Assembly (NCBI RefSeq): GCF_022761035.1
Contig: NZ_JAKWJP010000001.1
Span: 248,001-312,000, forward strand
Length of the DNA: 64,000 nucleotides
Reading direction: 5' to 3'
Source of the DNA: Microbacterium sp. SS28
GTDB lineage: Bacteria; Actinomycetota; Actinomycetes; Actinomycetales; Microbacteriaceae
Shown piece by piece: positions 26,402 to 34,256 of the stretch. The notes below the pieces were generated by a model that ran no database searches, was not told the origin of the DNA, and saw only the letters and a program-made list of their open reading frames with translations. A program made the position numbers and the translations under genes. Within the stretch, counting starts at the first letter, position 1; each line of letters begins with the position of its first letter.

Positions 26402-26878
26402 TCAGCCCGATTTGGTAGACCTCGCGTCGATCCAGCGGCGCGGGCCCGGCCCCGACCGGGATAGCTGGTCGCCGGGATTCTGCAACGCGCACGTGGTCAG
26501 GCTCAAACAGCCGCAACCGATGCAGTCGTTGAGATCATCGCGCAGGTGCTGGAGGTCGGCGATGCGCGCATCCAGCTGCTCTTTCCAGTGCGCCGAGAGC
26601 CGAGCCCAGTCGCGTCGCCGCGGCGTCCGCCCCTCCGGGAGCGAGTCAAGCGCCTCCTTGATCTCCGCGAGCGAAATCCCCACCCGCTGTGACACCCGAA
26701 CAAAGGCAACCCTGCGCAAGGTGTCCCGCGCATACCGACGCTGATTGCCCGCACTGCGCTCGCTGCGGATCAGACCCGCCCGCTCATAGAAGTGCAGAGC
26801 CGAAACACTCACCCCACTCCGCGCCGAAACCTCCCCCACCGTCAACGGCTTGGTCTTATCGATCCACGGCTCGGCCAT
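26402..26878 (-). CDS. soxR: Redox-sensitive transcriptional activator SoxR
   Basis: A 158-residue MerR-family regulator. The winged helix is TVGEVSARSGVSVSALHFYE, followed by RSERSAGNQRRYARDTLRRV, and a dimerisation coiled coil follows. The [2Fe-2S] cluster motif CIGCGCLSLTTC (CxxCxCxxxxxC) is complete, which separates SoxR from other MerR proteins. In actinobacteria SoxR senses redox-active compounds and controls a few membrane or efflux genes. The SoxR-type box immediately downstream, in front of the CPBP gene, marks that gene as its likely target. The start ATG gives the usual family length. Confidence 0.92.
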   Translation of the reverse strand: MAEPWIDKTKPLTVGEVSARSGVSVSALHFYERAGLIRSERSAGNQRRYARDTLRRVAFVRVSQRVGISLAEIKEALDSLPEGRTPRRRDWARLSAHWKEQLDARIADLQHLRDDLNDCIGCGCLSLTTCALQNPGDQLSRSGPGPRRWIDARSTKSG

Positions 26879-27091
26879 CTTCGCCCTCCGGGACCACGGT
26901 ACTAAGAAGAGCGGTCACGACATGCCCTACGGGAAGTTGTGGTGTACGGACGGCCCACACCAGAGCACCTGCGGGTGGCGATGCGTCGAACCGTGTCCAT
27001 CACCAGCCCGGTCACGCCCCAGGGTAACGAGGCATCATGCGAGGCCGACTCTGCAGTAGCGGGGCTTCCGTGACGCTGCGAGCTAGACGCC

Positions 27092-27658
27092 CTAGGCGTC
27101 CGATCCGGACCGAATGCTCTCCAGGACCAGAGCGGCGAGCCGCCGCGCAGCAGATGGAGTGGCTATTGATCCGGCGGCGCCAAGCGATCCTACAGCGTAT
27201 GCGGCGAGCTCCTCCGGAGAGAGGTCGGCGCGCGCCCGGCCGTCCCTGACCTCGTCAGCGATGATGTCTCGCAACAATTCGCGTACTTCGTTCTCCGCCA
27301 TAGCTAACTGCCCCGCCCCATGAAGCGACCCGTCATCGCCGTGACGGTGGCTCCGAATGCGCGCGTACGCGACGAGGACATTCTCCAAGCGAACTTCATC
27401 AGAGCTCTGGCTCGAGATGGCGTGCAGACGTTGCAGGTGCCGCGAGATCTCCCGCTGCTGCCAGGCAACCAACGCGGCCGCGACGTCTGGAACGTATCGA
27501 TAGAGCGTTGCTCGCCCCACTCCGCTCTTTTCCGCCAGAGCCGTCATCGTCAGGCCCGTCACGCCGTCGCGGTGAACAAGCTCGGCGGTCGCGTCGAGGA
27601 TCGCATCGAGAACGGCCGACCGATGATCGGCGATGGTGTCACTCCACAGCTTGGGCAC
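27092..27658 (-). CDS. TetR/AcrR family transcriptional regulator
   Basis: A 188-residue repressor. The N-terminal helix-turn-helix is ILDATAELVHRDGVTGLTMT followed by ALAEKSGVGRATLYRYVPDV, standard for TetR. The C-terminal ligand domain is helical, with no recognisable ligand signature. The start is a GTG at 27658 without a clear ribosome site. It is divergent from the small membrane-protein pair at 27720; a palindrome in the shared promoter region is its probable operator. The 213 bases between it and soxR hold nothing I can support. Confidence 0.88.
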   Translation of the reverse strand: MPKLWSDTIADHRSAVLDAILDATAELVHRDGVTGLTMTALAEKSGVGRATLYRYVPDVAAALVAWQQREISRHLQRLHAISSQSSDEVRLENVLVAYARIRSHRHGDDGSLHGAGQLAMAENEVRELLRDIIADEVRDGRARADLSPEELAAYAVGSLGAAGSIATPSAARRLAALVLESIRSGSDA

Positions 27659-27684
27659 GGGAGGATTCTAACATTCGAGACAGT

Positions 27685-27712
27685 TTGACTCAATACGAAC
27701 ACTGTGTATTAA
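27685..27712 (+). promoter_or_regulatory. Leaderless promoter with TetR operator candidate
   Basis: TTGACT (27685-27690) and TATTAA (27707-27712) are spaced by 16 bases, and the ATG of the next gene follows seven bases later, so its message is probably leaderless. The interrupted palindrome AATAC-N9-GTATT (27692-27710) fills the spacer and overlaps the -10, a good repressor site next to a divergent tetR gene. Confidence 0.6.
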
Positions 27713-27719
27713 TAGCAGC

Positions 27720-27842
27720 ATGTCCCGAAAGTCGGCGATCCCTCCCTGGGTCATCGTTCTTGGCGCCATCATCGTCGCCGTCGTCGTCACTGTTCTGATC
27801 GTGCATCTGACGGGGAACGGCATGGCGGGCATGCACGGATGA
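27720..27842 (+). CDS. Small single-helix membrane protein (40 aa)
   Basis: A 40-residue open frame: a short basic N-terminus (MSRKSAIPPW), one strong membrane helix (VIVLGAIIVAVVVTVLIVHL) and a Gly/Met/His tail (GNGMAGMHG). It begins seven bases after a good -10 hexamer and its TGA overlaps the next ATG as ATGA. That placement and the composition make it a convincing small gene, although I do not recognise a family. The Met/His tail could bind metal. Confidence 0.65.
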   Translation: MSRKSAIPPWVIVLGAIIVAVVVTVLIVHLTGNGMAGMHG

Positions 27843-28339
27843 GTTCGACAAGGGGGCGCACCCGGTCGGTGATCCGTGCACTGCACGTGGTCACATCGAT
27901 CAGCTGGGCGGCCGCAGTGGCGGTGTTCCTGGTGATTGCCATCCTCGGTTGGTCCGCCCCCGATACTCGGGTCCATGCCGGCGCGTACGCGGCCCTTGCA
28001 ACCACACTTTGGGTCGTGATCGTTCCGCTTACCATCCTGTCGTTCCTCACCGGCGTACTGACCTCGGTCCTTTCGCGCTGGGGGTTGACGCGTCACTGGT
28101 GGGTTCTCTTCAAGCTCGTGCTCACCACTGGGGCGACAGCGTTGCTTTTGGTTCATACGAGAGTTGTGGATGCCGCGGCCGACGCCGCGCTGGGGATGGG
28201 CCATGACATGGAAGCACTTCAGCTTCAACTCGTTATCGACTCCGCTGCTGCGTTCGGCGTTCTCGCACTCATCGCTGGGCTGGGCTACATCAAGCCGCGC
28301 GGAATCACGCCCTGGTCGGATAGCTCGAGAGCGAACTGA
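27839..28339 (+). CDS. Four-helix integral membrane protein
   Basis: A 166-residue membrane protein coupled to the 40-residue gene. Four hydrophobic segments are visible: ALHVVTSISWAAAVAVFLVI, AALATTLWVVIVPLTILSFL, WVLFKLVLTTGATALLL and LVIDSAAAFGVLALIAGLGY. A histidine in the first helix (RALHVVTS) and HWWVLFK resemble DUF2269 or CopD-like membrane proteins. I cannot choose between these. Under likely TetR control. It converges on the tyrosinase gene, 37 bases apart. Confidence 0.7.
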   Translation: MSSTRGRTRSVIRALHVVTSISWAAAVAVFLVIAILGWSAPDTRVHAGAYAALATTLWVVIVPLTILSFLTGVLTSVLSRWGLTRHWWVLFKLVLTTGATALLLVHTRVVDAAADAALGMGHDMEALQLQLVIDSAAAFGVLALIAGLGYIKPRGITPWSDSSRAN

Positions 28340-28376
28340 CTTCACCCACTCCCGGGTGCGAACTCGAACTGCCGAG

Positions 28377-31127
28377 TCAGTCGCGGCACGCCCTTTCGGC
28401 GCAGTCGCGGAGCGCGTCGAGGTCGAACCCCTGCTCGCGCCACCGCTCCCGGAGCTTGTCCGAGACTGCACCGTTCTCGAGCAGGCAACGCAACAGGTGG
28501 CACCAGTCGCCACCTTCATGCGAGTCGCCGCGACCGCCGGGCTCGGGGTCGGGCCGGTCGCCGCCGGGCCACACAGCGGCCGTCAGCAGCGCTTCTCGGG
28601 TGAACGGCACCCCGCGGACCGAGCCTCCTTCCGCGGTCACGGTGAACCGGTAGATACCGGACTGGTTCGCGGGCATCGAGAGGCTGAAGGTGCCACCGGG
28701 CTCCTCAGCCAGGGCGTGCGTTGTCGCCGAGCCGTCGGGGTAGGTGACGTGAGCGGCGACCCGCGCCCGACCCTCGACCGGGACGCCGTACTCACTCAGC
28801 ACAGCGCGCACCATAAGGTCGGATCCAGGGGTGAATCCGCTCTGCGTCAGACCGGCGCGCATCCGGAGGTTGGTCAGCGAGTGCACGCTCAGGCAGTACG
28901 CCGCCCCCTGTGTCCGAAGGTCCCGGAGCTTGGGATCATTGTCGTCCCGAGCCAGCAGCTTCTTGTAGGCGCGCTTGTCGATTCTCAGCACGGCATGCCA
29001 GGTGCCGGCGTGCGCGGGACCCTGCGGCGCAGGCAAGGGGAGGGAGAGAGCGACAGTTGTGACCTCAGCGTTCCGCTCCACGTCGAGGCCCGGCACGCCA
29101 CTTGATGCATCCAGCAGTTCCCCCATCGGCGTCTCGACTGCGACGTGCAGGACGGGCAGAGTCGTCAGCAGGATGACCCGCGCGTTGATGTCAGCTTCGG
29201 TGAGGGCAAAGGGGATCCGGACCTCTGCTCCGGGCAGCACATGTCCAACCGGGTCGACCACGATCTCGGTCTTGCTCACGCCCGCGAGGATCTGCAGGAA
29301 GAACTTCCTGACGCGGAACTGGTCATCAAGACTTGACGACAACGTTCCGGAGAGCAGGAGAGCCCCTCCCGTAGACCCGGCGATCTGGGTGAGGGCGAGC
29401 GTATTCACCTGGGTCTCGTTGCCCAGTCCGACCGCGTACGTTCGGTCGTCGATCGCCGACGCGACGTCCGCAATGGATTGGGGCCGGTTCTGGAGGCCGT
29501 CGGTGAAGACGACGATCGCCTTGTCGGTGTAGTCGCCTGCCGGCAAGGCGTTCAGCTCCGAACGCGCCATCGCGAGTCCGTCCCCGACGGAGGTGGCCCC
29601 GTGCGCGCCGTGCGCCGCGATCGCGTTGAGGGCCAGACCTCGCACCGGGTCACCGAAGCCGTCGCTGGTGATCTTGGAGATCGGCAGACCTCCGAATGTG
29701 GCGTGGTTGGACGGATACGCGTCATCGTCGAACCGGGTCAGGCCGATGCCGTTGTTCTTCTGGATGAGGTTGGCGAACAGCGCCGCCGCATCCTTGAGCA
29801 CGTCGAGGCGTTGCGCGCCGCTGGTACCAGCAGGGTCCGCCATGCTGCCGGATTGATCGAGTGAGAGTGCGACAGCTACCGTCGGCCGGGGGATCGTGTT
29901 TCCGAGCAGCTCGAGGTCGAAGTCCTGTGTTCCGACAGTCACCGTCGTGTTCACTGGCCCGAGGGACTGCGGCGCAGTGCCGACCGCGCCGGCGGTGAAC
30001 TCGAACCAGACGCGGATGTCGCGATATTGCGTCGGTCCCGCCTTGGAAAGGACGGAGGGTGTGGCGACGGAGAACGGCGCGGCGGGCGTCGTGCCCGGCT
30101 TGATCTGGGCCGTTACATCGCCGCAGGTGCGGACACGGAAGGTGGCCGAACGCCAGGTCGTCTCGAGCTCGGGTACGTCGTTGAAGACGACCTGGTACCT
30201 CGAGGTCGCACTGTTCAAGGGGTTTTCCGCCTCGACGATCCGGAAGTCGCTCCCGTTCGAGTCGTAGCACGGCGGCGAGACCACGGAGACGTCGAGATAG
30301 TTGATGACCGCCCGCTTTGTGGGATCCGAGGCCCACGGGTCCAGGCCCGTGCCGCCTGCCCAGGGTTCGACGTGCTCGCTGATGAGCGAGGTCAGTTGGC
30401 CGGGAGTGAGCCCGGCGTACGCGGTCGCCGATTGGATGCGCTCGGGGTGCGCGGGGTCGGTCTGCCACTTGGCCCAGAGCCGATCCAGGTTGGAGTGCAG
30501 CAGGAACACGAACGGGTCGTGGAACGAGTAGTGTGCGTCGCTGATCGTCCCGCCGATGTAACTGTGCGCGACGAAGTCATGAGCGGACTTCAGCGCCGCG
30601 GCGAACGATGAAAAGTCCGTGTTCAGCAGGATCGACGAGTCCGTCGCGATGTTCGGAGTGCCGTCCGGGTTCGCGTCGCTCACGCCGACCGCCCGCCAGA
30701 TCTTCGCATGTCCGTTGCCGAGCTCGGCATCCTCCGACGACTCAAAATTCGCCAGGAGGTGGCTCACCTCGCCGGACGCGTTGTCCATGAATTGATCTGT
30801 GAAGAGCGCCGCACGTGGTCCCGATGCCACTCGAGGATCGGTCGTCCAGTCCCAATAATGCAACGACAGTGCGGGATCGACCTCGCGAAGGAGCGCTTCC
30901 AGCCGCTTGACGATGACGCGATGCCAAGGAATGAAGGCGGGGCCGCCATGAACATCGACACCGTTGAAGTGGGCGTTCTTGTGGATCTCCTCCTGCTTGT
31001 CCCAGTACGACACGCCATCAGGGAAGAACTTCGTGGTGTCCAGTTTGCGGATCGCTTCGATGAAGCGGTCGCGCTCGATGGGACTGACTTCAGCAATGTT
31101 GCGTCGGATCCCGTCTCCGATGGCCAT
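28377..31127 (-). CDS. Tyrosinase fused to von Willebrand factor A domain
   Basis: A 916-residue protein. Residues 20-230 are a type-3 copper (tyrosinase) domain. Copper A is marked by H53, H60 and H69 (NAHFNGVDVHGGPAFIPWHR), then LSLHYWDWTTDPR. Copper B is marked by AHDFVAHSYIGG and FHDPFVFLLHSNLDRLWAKW. Residues 295-405 are a beta-rich linker. A VWA domain follows with a complete metal-site start (LDQSGSM, D424-S426-S428) and VVFTDGLQN; the C-terminal 250 residues are beta-rich with Cys near the end. There is no signal peptide. The start has GGAG. It may oxidise phenols; the VWA part suggests binding to a partner. It stands alone on the minus strand. Confidence 0.85.
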   Translation of the reverse strand: MAIGDGIRRNIAEVSPIERDRFIEAIRKLDTTKFFPDGVSYWDKQEEIHKNAHFNGVDVHGGPAFIPWHRVIVKRLEALLREVDPALSLHYWDWTTDPRVASGPRAALFTDQFMDNASGEVSHLLANFESSEDAELGNGHAKIWRAVGVSDANPDGTPNIATDSSILLNTDFSSFAAALKSAHDFVAHSYIGGTISDAHYSFHDPFVFLLHSNLDRLWAKWQTDPAHPERIQSATAYAGLTPGQLTSLISEHVEPWAGGTGLDPWASDPTKRAVINYLDVSVVSPPCYDSNGSDFRIVEAENPLNSATSRYQVVFNDVPELETTWRSATFRVRTCGDVTAQIKPGTTPAAPFSVATPSVLSKAGPTQYRDIRVWFEFTAGAVGTAPQSLGPVNTTVTVGTQDFDLELLGNTIPRPTVAVALSLDQSGSMADPAGTSGAQRLDVLKDAAALFANLIQKNNGIGLTRFDDDAYPSNHATFGGLPISKITSDGFGDPVRGLALNAIAAHGAHGATSVGDGLAMARSELNALPAGDYTDKAIVVFTDGLQNRPQSIADVASAIDDRTYAVGLGNETQVNTLALTQIAGSTGGALLLSGTLSSSLDDQFRVRKFFLQILAGVSKTEIVVDPVGHVLPGAEVRIPFALTEADINARVILLTTLPVLHVAVETPMGELLDASSGVPGLDVERNAEVTTVALSLPLPAPQGPAHAGTWHAVLRIDKRAYKKLLARDDNDPKLRDLRTQGAAYCLSVHSLTNLRMRAGLTQSGFTPGSDLMVRAVLSEYGVPVEGRARVAAHVTYPDGSATTHALAEEPGGTFSLSMPANQSGIYRFTVTAEGGSVRGVPFTREALLTAAVWPGGDRPDPEPGGRGDSHEGGDWCHLLRCLLENGAVSDKLRERWREQGFDLDALRDCAERACRD

Positions 31128-31430
31128 GGCTCTCTCCTCACACGAACGGCACACGAATGGCGCCACGAAGTGAGGAGGGCCGGCCGGATCCGCGTGATAC
31201 ATCCGTGCCACGAGGAGGGAATTGCTTCGTGTGGTGGTGGTCCAGCCGGTGCGATCAGGCTCGGGGATGCGAGTTCGGCGTACTCAAGGAGGGTGTCGAC
31301 GAGTTGGGGCATGGAGATATCGGGGGACATGAAGTTACTTTGCCTGGGTCGCACGGGGCAGGGATCGGCAGAAGTACTGCCTGGCAGACGGCCGCCCAAC
31401 GAGTCTCGCGCAACCAAAATGGGAACGTTC
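31128..31430. other. Non-coding interval
   Basis: About 300 bases between the tyrosinase start and the excisionase-like gene. Frames cross it in several phases, but none has a ribosome site or a recognisable product. One minus-strand frame from 31330 (MSPDISMPQLVDTLLEYAEL) looks protein-like for 40 residues and could be a remnant. No hairpin or repeat stands out. Confidence 0.4.
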
Positions 31431-31685
31431 CTACGCGGAGCCCTGATGGAGAGCGCCGCTTCCCGAAACCGGCTGGATGGGATCTCGGTGCTCTTCGATC
31501 CAACTCTGCAGGTCCGACACAGCGAAGGCGAGATGCTTCCCGAAACGATGCGCGGGCGGGCCGAGGCCCCTGGTGCGCCAGTCGTAGACGGTCGAGACAG
31601 GCACCCGCAGGTGCGCGGCGACTTCCCTGACGTTCATCAGATGCTCTAAGCCCCATTCGTTCTGGGCGGCTTCTTTCAGATCCAT
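31431..31685 (-). CDS. Excisionase-like helix-turn-helix protein
   Basis: An 84-residue winged-helix protein of the MerR/AlpA/Xis type: LMNVREVAAHLRVPVSTVYD followed by WRTRGLGPPAHRFGKHLAFA and DLQSWIEEHRD. That is the usual excisionase pattern, in which a basic wing follows the recognition helix. The ATG at 31685 gives 84 residues; the internal ATG at MNVREVAAHL is also possible. It lies 171 bases downstream of integrase A on the same strand and probably serves as directionality factor or regulator for that element. Confidence 0.75.
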   Translation of the reverse strand: MDLKEAAQNEWGLEHLMNVREVAAHLRVPVSTVYDWRTRGLGPPAHRFGKHLAFAVSDLQSWIEEHRDPIQPVSGSGALHQGSA

Positions 31686-31856
31686 GAACAGTAGGTGCGC
31701 CAGTCGCTACGAATCCTAGAGAACCGCAATCAATGGGCAGATACCTCCGTTGACTCCTGTTCGGTTCGACCGCGAGATGCGCTCCCGATGCGAGCCATGC
31801 CAGTGCGCCACCTCGACCCTCGCAGGGGGTACGTCCCTTGTGGGTGCCGACCCTAT

Positions 31857-33080
31857 CTACGCGCCTTCTCTTTCGCGGCGCCTCACCGCACCGATGGTGT
31901 CGTGGACGGCCTGCACGATATCGCGCACGTCCGGAGTCTCACGCGTTCGCTTTGCGTAGTACTGCTCTGTGACCCGTGAACGCTCGTGCCCGAGCAGCAG
32001 CGCCGTCTGCTCGAGTCCTATCCTGTTCGCGACGACCGTGCCCACAGACCTACGAAGGGCGTGTGGCACATAGTCCTTGGGGAGCCCCGCGTGCCGTCGG
32101 ACGTTCCGCAGGGAGCGGTGCACATCCTGCTGGCCGTTGGGTCGGAGCGTCCGGGTGTGAAACACGAACTCGCTGCCGCCGTCGTTGTCGACCAGACGGC
32201 GCAACAGGATAGCGACGGCGTACTCAGGAAGGGCGATCTCGCGTCGTCCAGCTTCCGACTTCGGAAATGGCTCCCAGCGCTTGGCTCCTCCCTTCTCCTT
32301 GACGGCACCGTTAACGACCAAATACGGGGACCCCGTGTCGAGGTTCACGTCCTTCTCCCAGCGCAGCCCCAGCACCTCGCCGATACGGAGACCCGTGGCG
32401 AGGATCATGTCGACCGTGTCCAGCAGGAGCGGGCTGGGCATCGGGCCTGGGCGGTCCGGATCCTCGTTGTAAGCGACGACCGCCGCACGGAACATGCGCA
32501 ATTCCTCGATCCCCGGCGCGAAGATTTCCTTCTTCTTCCGGCGCATCGCGGGCACCTCGCGTACGAGATTGCGTTCGACGACGCCCATCTGGGCCGCGTA
32601 GGTCATGATCAGGGAGAGCACCCCCTTCGCGTTGCGTGCCTGCGCCGGCCATTCCCGGACCATCTGGTGGTAGGCAATTGAGATCTCGCGAGTCGTAATC
32701 TGGTCGACGAGCTCGTCTCCGAGTCGCGGAATGAGGATGTTCCGGGCGATGCGCTCGTGTTCGTGACGTGTCGAGGGCGCGATTTCCCCCTGTTCCATCC
32801 GGAGTCGGTCGTGCTCGATCCACTCCAGCGCGAGATCGCGGAATGTGCGCGGCACTGCGGGGTCCGGCGCGCCCTTCCCGGGGCGGGCCTCCGCGACAAG
32901 CGCGGGGAGCTTGCCGAGCAGCTTGCGCGCGGCTTCCGACCTGCTCCTGCCCTGCGCCGTGGTCTTCGACTCGCTGCCGTCGAGACGGCGATAGCGGGCA
33001 GTGAGGACGACCTTGCCGTTTTCGAGCGTCGTCTGGGTGAACTCGCCCCAGGTGCCATCTTGAAGCTTCGGTCGCGGCAT
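31857..33080 (-). CDS. int: Tyrosine-type site-specific integrase A
   Basis: A 407-residue tyrosine recombinase. An N-terminal arm-binding region (TTLENGKVVLTARYRRLDGS) and a core-binding SAM-like domain (FRDLALEWIEHDRLRMEQGE) come first. The catalytic domain has the first Arg in ATGLRIGEVLGLRW, HxxR in VPHALRRSVGT, the second His in LLGHERSRV and the nucleophile in TEQYYAKRT. All catalytic positions look intact. The ATG at 33080 is preferred, since the open frame upstream runs over the tRNA fragment. With the tRNA-Ala 3' end about 300 bases upstream, this integrase probably targets tRNA-Ala. Confidence 0.9.
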   Translation of the reverse strand: MPRPKLQDGTWGEFTQTTLENGKVVLTARYRRLDGSESKTTAQGRSRSEAARKLLGKLPALVAEARPGKGAPDPAVPRTFRDLALEWIEHDRLRMEQGEIAPSTRHEHERIARNILIPRLGDELVDQITTREISIAYHQMVREWPAQARNAKGVLSLIMTYAAQMGVVERNLVREVPAMRRKKKEIFAPGIEELRMFRAAVVAYNEDPDRPGPMPSPLLLDTVDMILATGLRIGEVLGLRWEKDVNLDTGSPYLVVNGAVKEKGGAKRWEPFPKSEAGRREIALPEYAVAILLRRLVDNDGGSEFVFHTRTLRPNGQQDVHRSLRNVRRHAGLPKDYVPHALRRSVGTVVANRIGLEQTALLLGHERSRVTEQYYAKRTRETPDVRDIVQAVHDTIGAVRRREREGA

Positions 33081-33377
33081 CTCAGCGCCCCACTTCGCAC
33101 ATCGAATCGGCGTCGACGGTCCTGCGATGAGATTCCGCACCGCGCAGGGAAGTACGTCGACTTGCCGGATAGGTGCGTTCGCGAGGCCGCCGCGGGTGCG
33201 CATCGCGTCCGAGAGCCGAGCCCCCACGTAGAGACCGCGGTGTCGGTCTTCCCGATCGGCACCGGTTGCTTCCGAATGCGAACGATTGAAAAAGGCGAGT
33301 AAAGGGCGACCGAGCCCCGTCAAGCCCCCACCGGGCGCCGGAGCCGCGGCGACGAGCCGCGGACTTCCGGGAGTATT

Positions 33378-33427
33378 TGGTGGACCTGAGGGGACTCGAA
33401 CCCCTGACCCCCTGCATGCCATGCAGG
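33378..33427 (-). other. 3' fragment of tRNA-Ala(GGC), attachment-site core
   Basis: On the minus strand these 50 bases run from the anticodon stem (CCTGCATGGCATGCAGG, anticodon GGC) through the variable and T arms (GGGGTTCGAGTCCCC) to the 3' end with an encoded CCA. The sequence before it does not supply a D arm or the 5' acceptor strand matching AGGTCC, so this is not a working tRNA gene. A tRNA 3' half next to an integrase gene is the classic sign of an att site left by integration. Confidence 0.8.
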
Positions 33428-33454
33428 TGCGGCGTCGATTACGTCCCGTCCCAC

Positions 33455-33997
33455 TCATCCGTCACTAGGGACAGCTTCGCTTTTCTTTCCCTCAGCGCGC
33501 ATGGGGTTGGCGGGCGCGATCCCATTCCTAACTGCGAAGTCCATAACCATGTCGAGGATCCCGCGCGAGAATCTGCCTCGATCCGCAGATACCTCGAGGG
33601 CGCGGACTAAGAACGGCTCGAGAATCTCCGCAGTGATCTCATCGATCGGAATCTGCTCGAAGGTCGTCAAAACCCAATGACGAAGCATGTACTCGAGGTT
33701 GGCCACGGCGTCCTCGGGCGTCCCCCCTGTTCGCAACTCAACGAGCCAAGCTTCCGCGACGTCGCCGAACGGTGAGTCAGCACTCACCAGTTCGAGGGCG
33801 CGCTCGACCTGAAGCAATTGCGAGATGCGCTCCGCCAGAAGTCGGCTCGCCGCTGCTTCGCTCCGGCCGGTCGCGGTTACCACACGCCGGCCCCCGTCCC
33901 AACGGCGATATCGCGCGACAGCTCGAAACTTGTCTGATTCCAGTCTGGTAGTCGAGATCGTGCCATAGGTTCCCGGCGCGATCGCTGGCCGGCTCAC
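33455..33997 (-). pseudogene. Truncated tyrosine integrase (N-terminal half only)
   Basis: About 180 residues matching the first half of a phage-type integrase: an arm-binding stretch (GTYGTISTTRLESDKFRAVA, YRRWDGGRRVVTATG) and a core-binding domain (FGDVAEAWLVELRTGGTPED, ILDMVMDFAVRNGIAPANPM). It stops 28 bases before the tRNA-Ala fragment, exactly where the catalytic domain should begin, so the R-H-R-Y half is missing. The start is set at a GTG (33997) with GGAGGTGG upstream. It is probably the remnant of an older element whose integrase was cut when the att site recombined. Confidence 0.7.
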
Positions 33998-34037
33998 AGG
34001 ATCCACCTCCAGTGCACGGTTGGGGGCGACGAGAATC

Positions 34038-34256
34038 TCATCGGTCCAGTCGCTTCCTCGTCGGAATCTCCACGACCATCCGCTCGCGGAGCTCATCGAG
34101 GTCGACTCGGATGAGTCGGCCGACGTGATAGCCGTGCACCGTCCCGTCCGAGATCCGGCGTCGGACCGTCTTGATCGAGACTCCGAACTCCCCCGCCGCA
34201 ACGGCGAGCGAGACGAGCGACCGCAGGGGCGTTTCCGCACGAGGGCGAGTGGTCAT
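34038..34256 (-). CDS. Excisionase-like DNA-binding protein B
   Basis: A 72-residue helix-turn-helix protein: SLVSLAVAAGEFGVSIKTVR, then RRISDGTVHGYHVGRLIRVD and LDELRERMV, the layout of excisionase-type proteins. Its ATG overlaps the stop of integrase B (ATGA), so the integrase and this protein are made together. Probably the directionality factor or a regulator of integrase B. Confidence 0.75.
   Translation of the reverse strand: MTTRPRAETPLRSLVSLAVAAGEFGVSIKTVRRRISDGTVHGYHVGRLIRVDLDELRERMVVEIPTRKRLDR

Noticed and set aside
26850..27059. Cys-rich 69-codon plus-strand frame between soxR and tetR
   Set aside because: It overlaps the soxR start and has no ribosome site or known family.
33286..33468. 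A 60-codon plus-strand frame over the tRNA fragment
   Set aside because: Its GGPEGTRTPDPLHAMQ stretch is the well-known false translation of a tRNA 3' end.
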